DNA of 64,000 nucleotides from Lantana camara (lineage: Eukaryota > Streptophyta > Magnoliopsida > Lamiales > Verbenaceae): NCBI GenBank assembly GCA_037501455.1, contig CM074863.1, positions 7,436,001-7,500,000 of the forward strand, given 5' to 3'. The translations under genes and the position numbers were made by a program. Below, piece by piece: positions 59,558 through 64,000 of the stretch; positions within the stretch are counted from its first letter, which is position 1; each line of letters begins with the position of its first letter. A model generated the notes under the pieces. The model made no database searches. It was not told the origin of the DNA and saw only the letters and a program-made list of their open reading frames with translations.

Positions 59558-61930
59558 ATGGTAGCAACAAGATCTGGAGCTGTGGGAGGAGGGGATAATG
59601 CCTCCCCGGACGCCAACGTCACTATTCCCTCCAACGCTACTGGTGGAGCCCCGCCTCCTTCCATTACCGTTGGTGGAGCACCTCCTGCCGCAGGAGTGAC
59701 TCCACAAGCAGAGTCTTCCGCACCTCCACCAGCACCGCCGATTCCCACCACCGCTGGAGGAGTCTCTCTCTCTGCCCCTCCGCCGCTTGCACAGAATTCC
59801 TGGGTCTATCCCCAAGGTAATCTCGGAGTACAGGGTTATATGATGCCCCCACCTGGATATACCCTTGCTCCAGCTGTGATGATGCCGCCGGTCCCGCCGT
59901 ATCAGGCCGGTCGGATCCAGCTCCCGGTGTCCATCCCCAGGGAGATCGAAGGAGTGGAGTTACCTCCACTAACCACCCAACAGTTAAGGGCTCTCTATGC
60001 CCAATGTGAGGTTCAGGCGGCCCAGGGGGCATGGGAGAGGTTCCACTCCATGTACTTCCCTTCTGGGCAGGCCACTCAGATTGCTGCCCCTTTGGGAGGA
60101 CAGCAAAATTTTCCCCTCAGAGAAGCCCAGGCTGTCCTGAGGGCACAGCCACCGGCACCACCGGTCAGAGAAGTGCCCCGTCAGGAGGGCAACGAGCGTC
60201 CCTCCATGGGCAGGAACAAAGAGCCCACGGAGCGAGTGAATGAAAATGAAGGGGACTCTCATGTCTCCAGGAGGGGTTCACGAGCCCCCAGGCACGGAGA
60301 CAAGCAAGGGGACGTAAATCCTGACATCCTCGCGGCTGTGCAAGACCAGCTGCAGGGTCTAAGGGATATGGTGGGACAGCTTTCACAAGGGCGTTCAACT
60401 CAGATCTCCCCTAGTCGGGATGAACGGGTTGACGCCAGAAGCACCCATACCAAGGACCCTCCACCAAAGGTCCCCCGCCGCAAGGAGCCGGAGGAGAATT
60501 TCGGCACGTATGAGTACCACCCATTGTCGAGGGGTTCACCCCTCGTGGAAGAAGTTTTGATGGCCCAAGCAGGCATGGCCAAAGTCCCCACGTCCATCAA
60601 CCGTTACGACGGAACAACTGATCCTGCTGAGCACCTGGATCACTTTGTGCATCTAATGCACCTCTACGAGCATTCCAGCAACTACTGGGCGAAAGTGTTT
60701 GTCACTTCGTTAGTGGGAATGGCTCAAGAGTGGTACAAACGACTGCCGCCGCGCTCGATCCACTCATATGAAGAACTGGCCAATGCTTTCCTCAACCACT
60801 TCAATTCTTTGAAAGCGCCAGTCACCGCACCCACTGCCCTGTACAACGTGGTGCAAGGCAAGAGCGAATCTCTGCGCTCGTTCTTTGCCCGCTTCAACAA
60901 AGAGATCTTACAGGTAGAGAGGCCTTCAATGGATTTCTTGATCCCAGTGCTCTTTCAGGCTGTGGATCACAAGCAATATGTGAGCAAAAAATTTGCTGAT
61001 GCCATTGTGGAAAGGAGGCCTGGGACCCTCATGGCCTTAAGGGAAATAGCCGAGCCGTTCTTCGCGCTCGAAGACATGTACGGGACGAATGGTCCCCGGC
61101 ATCACAGCCCGGCCAGGAACGAGCGACCTCATCACGAGCGGGGACGGGATGTGGCCGTCAAGAAGGAGCGCCCTCAAGAGCGCAGGAGGTCGCCACCACC
61201 CCCTCGTCGATTCGAGCGAATTCCGCTCACCAGGCCAAATTCAGAAGTATATAACCTCTCTGATAAGAAGCTCTTCAAAAGACCCATCAAGATGAGGGAA
61301 ACAGACTCGCTCAGGCGCTCGAACAAATACTGCGCCTTCCACAAGCAGAGGGGGCATGACACGGATGAGTGCCGACAGTTGGAGGCTGAGATCCAGAGGC
61401 TCGTTGCAGGGGGCCACCTGAAGGAATTCGTTCGAGTGCTCGAGCGTTACGATGAACGCTGTAACGAGCGCGTTGCAGGGAGGAGGAGGAGTCCGTCCCG
61501 GTCAAAGAGTCCAAGGGGTAGGGGACCCCCCGAAACCAGCAGCCACCGGGGCAATAAAGGGAAAGCCCCTGTGCAAGAGAATGAACCTTTTGCAGTCATA
61601 AATATGATTGCAGGAGGCTCGTCAGGGGGGGATTCTAACGCCTCCCGACGGAGGTACGTCCGGAGCTACAATCAACGCCCAACAGTGCCCAAACCTATCT
61701 ATGCCATCCAAAGTCCAAGCGCTAAACGGTCAAGAGAAAATGATGTAATAGGCTTTGATGATAGGGATTTGGAACACATTGTAACACCCCGTGGGGAGGG
61801 TGTAACCTCTGATTGCCCCATGGTGGTTAGTGTAGATATCCATAATCATGTTGTAAAAAGGGTGTTGGTGGATAGTGGAAGCTCTGTTAATGTTTTTGCC
61901 TTATTCTACGTTTTTAAAGATGAAAGCTGA
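59558..61930 (+). CDS. gag: Gag and start of protease, Ty3/gypsy element
   Basis: 790 codons from ATG 59558 (ACAGCC-ATG-G context, 70 bp after the PBS). The longer upstream frame, which reads through PBS and LTR, was not used. Order: proline/alanine-rich N-terminus (about 20-180); charged linker; retrotransposon gag domain about 350-507 (INRYDGTTDPAEHLDHFVHL, SYEELANAFLNHFNSL, GKSESLRSFFARFNKEILQV); arginine-rich stretch; zinc-knuckle variant CAFHKQRGHDTDEC near 591; protease active site VLVDSGSSVNVF near 768. It then ends at a TGA after YVFKDES, about 14 codons past the active site. Gag builds the virus-like particle and the protease processes it. The frame ends inside the protease domain, see the next entry. 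Confidence 0.88.
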   Translation: MVATRSGAVGGGDNASPDANVTIPSNATGGAPPPSITVGGAPPAAGVTPQAESSAPPPAPPIPTTAGGVSLSAPPPLAQNSWVYPQGNLGVQGYMMPPPGYTLAPAVMMPPVPPYQAGRIQLPVSIPREIEGVELPPLTTQQLRALYAQCEVQAAQGAWERFHSMYFPSGQATQIAAPLGGQQNFPLREAQAVLRAQPPAPPVREVPRQEGNERPSMGRNKEPTERVNENEGDSHVSRRGSRAPRHGDKQGDVNPDILAAVQDQLQGLRDMVGQLSQGRSTQISPSRDERVDARSTHTKDPPPKVPRRKEPEENFGTYEYHPLSRGSPLVEEVLMAQAGMAKVPTSINRYDGTTDPAEHLDHFVHLMHLYEHSSNYWAKVFVTSLVGMAQEWYKRLPPRSIHSYEELANAFLNHFNSLKAPVTAPTALYNVVQGKSESLRSFFARFNKEILQVERPSMDFLIPVLFQAVDHKQYVSKKFADAIVERRPGTLMALREIAEPFFALEDMYGTNGPRHHSPARNERPHHERGRDVAVKKERPQERRRSPPPPRRFERIPLTRPNSEVYNLSDKKLFKRPIKMRETDSLRRSNKYCAFHKQRGHDTDECRQLEAEIQRLVAGGHLKEFVRVLERYDERCNERVAGRRRSPSRSKSPRGRGPPETSSHRGNKGKAPVQENEPFAVINMIAGGSSGGDSNASRRRYVRSYNQRPTVPKPIYAIQSPSAKRSRENDVIGFDDRDLEHIVTPRGEGVTSDCPMVVSVDIHNHVVKRVLVDSGSSVNVFALFYVFKDES

Positions 61931-64000
61931 CCTTCCGCTCGAGCCTCTCAAAACGGCCCTCATTGGCTTTGGAGGCTCGGAAGTTGTCCCACGAGGGCAG
62001 ATTCGTTTGGCTACTTCATTCGGCCGAGCCCCTCAGCGCAAAACACTCTTGGTAACATACGCAGTGGTGGAGATAGACATTCCGTATAACATCATTATTG
62101 GGCGCCCGGCCCTCGTGGACTTCAAAGCTATCATCTCCACCTACCACCAAAAGATTAAATTTCCTACATCCGAGGGTGTGGGAGAAGTACTGTGCAATGT
62201 GCAAGAAGCTTGGGAATGTTACATGTTGTCCCTTAGAAAGCCTAAAACGGAGAAAACCTTCCAAATTGGTTCCACCAAAAAGTCAGTGGATTTCCCCAAC
62301 CTAGATGAGGACAGCCCAGCACGGAAAAGGGCAAAATTGAACAAGAAGAAGAACAAAAAGAAGAGGGGAAACAACGAGGAGAATCCCCTCGAAAGTACAC
62401 CACCGGGAACCGTTGGGGGATCGTCCTCAGAAGGAGACGAGCCGGGAGAGGGTGAACCAGCCCCCGGTGACCGTTTGATAGGAAAGAAGAGGACGCTCGA
62501 ACTTCCTCGCCCTGAGATAAGGATCGAACCCTCGGAGAAGTTCCTTACCATTGAGCTGGAGCCAGGAAACAAGGACAAGACTACACAGATAGGATCAAAC
62601 CTCTCAGGGCCTTCTCAGATTATGATGATCGACTTCCTAAGGGAAAACAGTGATGTATTTGCATGGAAAGCCTCCGATCTCACAGGGATTGACCCGAGCG
62701 TCATTGTCCATAGGCTTAATGTGGATCCCTCTTTCAAACCCGTCAAGCAGAAAAAGCGGGATGTGCACGGCTTCCGAAAGAAAGTCATCGAGGAGGAAGT
62801 TAGTAAACTCCTTGAGGCTCAGTATATCGAGCCCATCTTGTACCCGGAATGGTTGTGTAATGTTGTTCTGGTGCCCAAGAGCGCGAATAAATGGCGCATG
62901 TGCAACGATTTCACTGATCTCAACAAGGCCTGCCCTAAAGATCCGTACCCGCTGCCCCGGATTGACCAATTGGTGGATTCGACCGCTGGCTGCGAGCTCA
63001 TGAGCATGATGGACGCTTTCCAGGGATACTATCAGATCTTCATGGCCCCAGAAGACCGCCCCAAAACTTCGTTTGTTGTCCATCTGGGGGTATACTGTTT
63101 CTTGGTCATGCCATTCGGACTCAAGAACGCTGGAGCTACGTATCAACGGCTCGTCAACAAGATGTTTGAGAAAGAAATTGGAAGGTCCATGGAGGTTTAC
63201 TTGGATGATATGATTGTCAAAAGCGAGCGCCATGACTCCTACTTGGAAGATCTCAAGCGTACCTTTTCAATCCTGCGCCAGTATGGGATGAAATTGAACC
63301 CATCGAAGTGTACCTTTGGAGTACAAGGGGGAAAGTTCTTAGGGTACATGGTCAGTCAGAGGGGAATTGAGGCCAATCCGGAGAAGATCAAGGCCATTTT
63401 GGAAATTCCCTCCCCTCGAAACTTGCGGGAAGTACAAGTACTAGTGGGCAAGATCATCTCGCTGAACAGATTTATTTCACGCTCGGCGGACAGGAATCTT
63501 CCTTTCTTCAAAATTTTGAGGAACGCCCGTAACTTTGCTTGGACGGAGGAATGCGAAAGGGCGCTGCAAGACATGAAGGCTTACTTATCGAGCGCCCCAT
63601 TGCTGACTAAGCCTGTCGAAGGCGAGAGATTATTCATGTATCTTTCCGTTTCTTCCGAGGCCACGAGCGCGGTTCTGATCGCTGTACGTGAGCGGAAACA
63701 CCTACCTGTCTATTATCTGAGCAAAACATTGCAAGGAGCCGAAAAGAAGTATTTGGAGATTGAGAAATTCGCGTTCGCTCTTATTAACGCCTCAAGAAGG
63801 TTAAGGCCTTACTTTCAAGCGCATTCCATAACGGTTCTCACCGACCAGCCCTTGAAGCAAGTGCTGTCCAAACCAGATGTGTCTGGGAGATTAATCAAGT
63901 GGGCCATCGAATTGAGCCAGTTCGACTTATGTTTCGAGCCCAGGACCGCGATACAGGCCCAGGTTGTAGCTGATTTACTAGTCGAGCGCTTTGGTTTAGA
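61908..64000 (+). CDS. pol: Pol: protease remainder, reverse transcriptase, RNase H (partial)
   Basis: Continues the protease in another frame: FLKMKADLPLEPL, LIGFGGSEVVPRG and IIIGRPALVDF follow the DSGS site of the gag frame. A lysine-rich linker (62320-62380) precedes reverse transcriptase from about 62660: KWRMCNDFTDLNKACPKDPY, FQGYYQIFMAPEDRPKTSF, MPFGLKNAGATYQRL and the catalytic YLDDMIVKS at 63198-63224. RNase H starts near 63620 (YLSVSSEATSAVL, YYLSKTLQGAEKKY, TVLTDQPLKQVL). The frame is open to the edge of the window. The one-base frame change near 61900 could be a mutation or a recoding site; no usual slippery heptamer is evident. Confidence 0.88.

Larger units (their letters stand above)
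58656..64000 (+). mobile_element. Ty3/gypsy LTR retrotransposon, 5' part (Tat-like), continues past window
   Basis: 5' LTR, primer-binding site, gag, protease, reverse transcriptase and RNase H in Ty3/gypsy order. The window ends within or just after RNase H, so integrase and the 3' LTR are not seen. It is far more GC-rich than the flanking A/T-rich DNA, marking an insertion. The gag zinc-knuckle style (C-AFH-..GH..-C followed by LEAEIQRLVAGG) and the PBS suggest the Tat branch. The first five bases upstream, GGACA, would be one copy of the target duplication. Confidence 0.93.

Noticed and set aside
1..64000. Search for tRNA, microRNA precursor, CRISPR or prokaryotic features.
   Set aside because: No T-arm/anticodon pattern, no known plant microRNA core sequence recognised by eye, and no spaced repeats of CRISPR type. 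The repeats present are tandem arrays or transposon ends.

Overview
The window is nuclear DNA from a flowering plant, most likely a eudicot. The evidence is plant-only gene families (two OVATE family proteins, a GIR-type EAR repressor, an HVA22-like protein), short AT-rich GT-AG introns, and a typical plant load of CACTA, Mutator-like, hAT-like and Ty3/gypsy elements. The species cannot be read from the sequence. There are no operons, CRISPR arrays or other prokaryotic features. I recognised no tRNA, rRNA or microRNA gene.

Layout. 0.3-4.2 kb, minus strand: an intron-containing glycyl-tRNA synthetase pseudogene with three in-frame stops and several small indels. 4.6-9.2 kb, minus strand: decayed, partly tandem-duplicated exons of a leucine-rich-repeat plus malectin receptor-kinase type gene; no kinase domain is seen. 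9.2-29.2 kb: a gene-poor, AT-rich tract with a Mutator-like element (16154-17429, 9-bp target duplication), a 6.46-kb CACTA element (18178-24637, 3-bp target duplication) and a hAT-type foldback (27136-27525, 8-bp target duplication). The CACTA element carries two exons of a D-type cyclin, a ~165-bp tandem array, and a Mutator-type MITE nested in that array. 29.2-55.1 kb: the gene-bearing part, with a GIR1/GIR2-like EAR repressor (+), an RRM protein (-), an OFP13/16/18-type OVATE protein (+), an OFP6/8-type OVATE protein (-), an HVA22-like membrane protein (+, seven exons counting the leader) and a small plant protein of unknown function (-) convergent with it. Between the OVATE and HVA22 genes lie a small hairpin element, a hAT-like MITE and a ~1.2-kb inverted-repeat element built from ~102-bp tandem repeats with a foldback MITE inside. 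55.1-58.6 kb: AT-rich, with a ~136-bp tandem repeat. 58656 to the right edge: the 5' part of a Ty3/gypsy LTR retrotransposon (5' LTR, primer-binding site, gag, protease, reverse transcriptase, RNase H) with a frame break in the protease region.

The intact genes have no shared pathway visible here; GIR and both OVATE proteins belong to families of transcriptional repressors or regulators. The most notable signals are the cyclin D capture in the CACTA element, the two nested cases of a MITE inside a tandem array inside a larger element, the mosaic LRR-malectin pseudogene cluster, and the paired OVATE genes.
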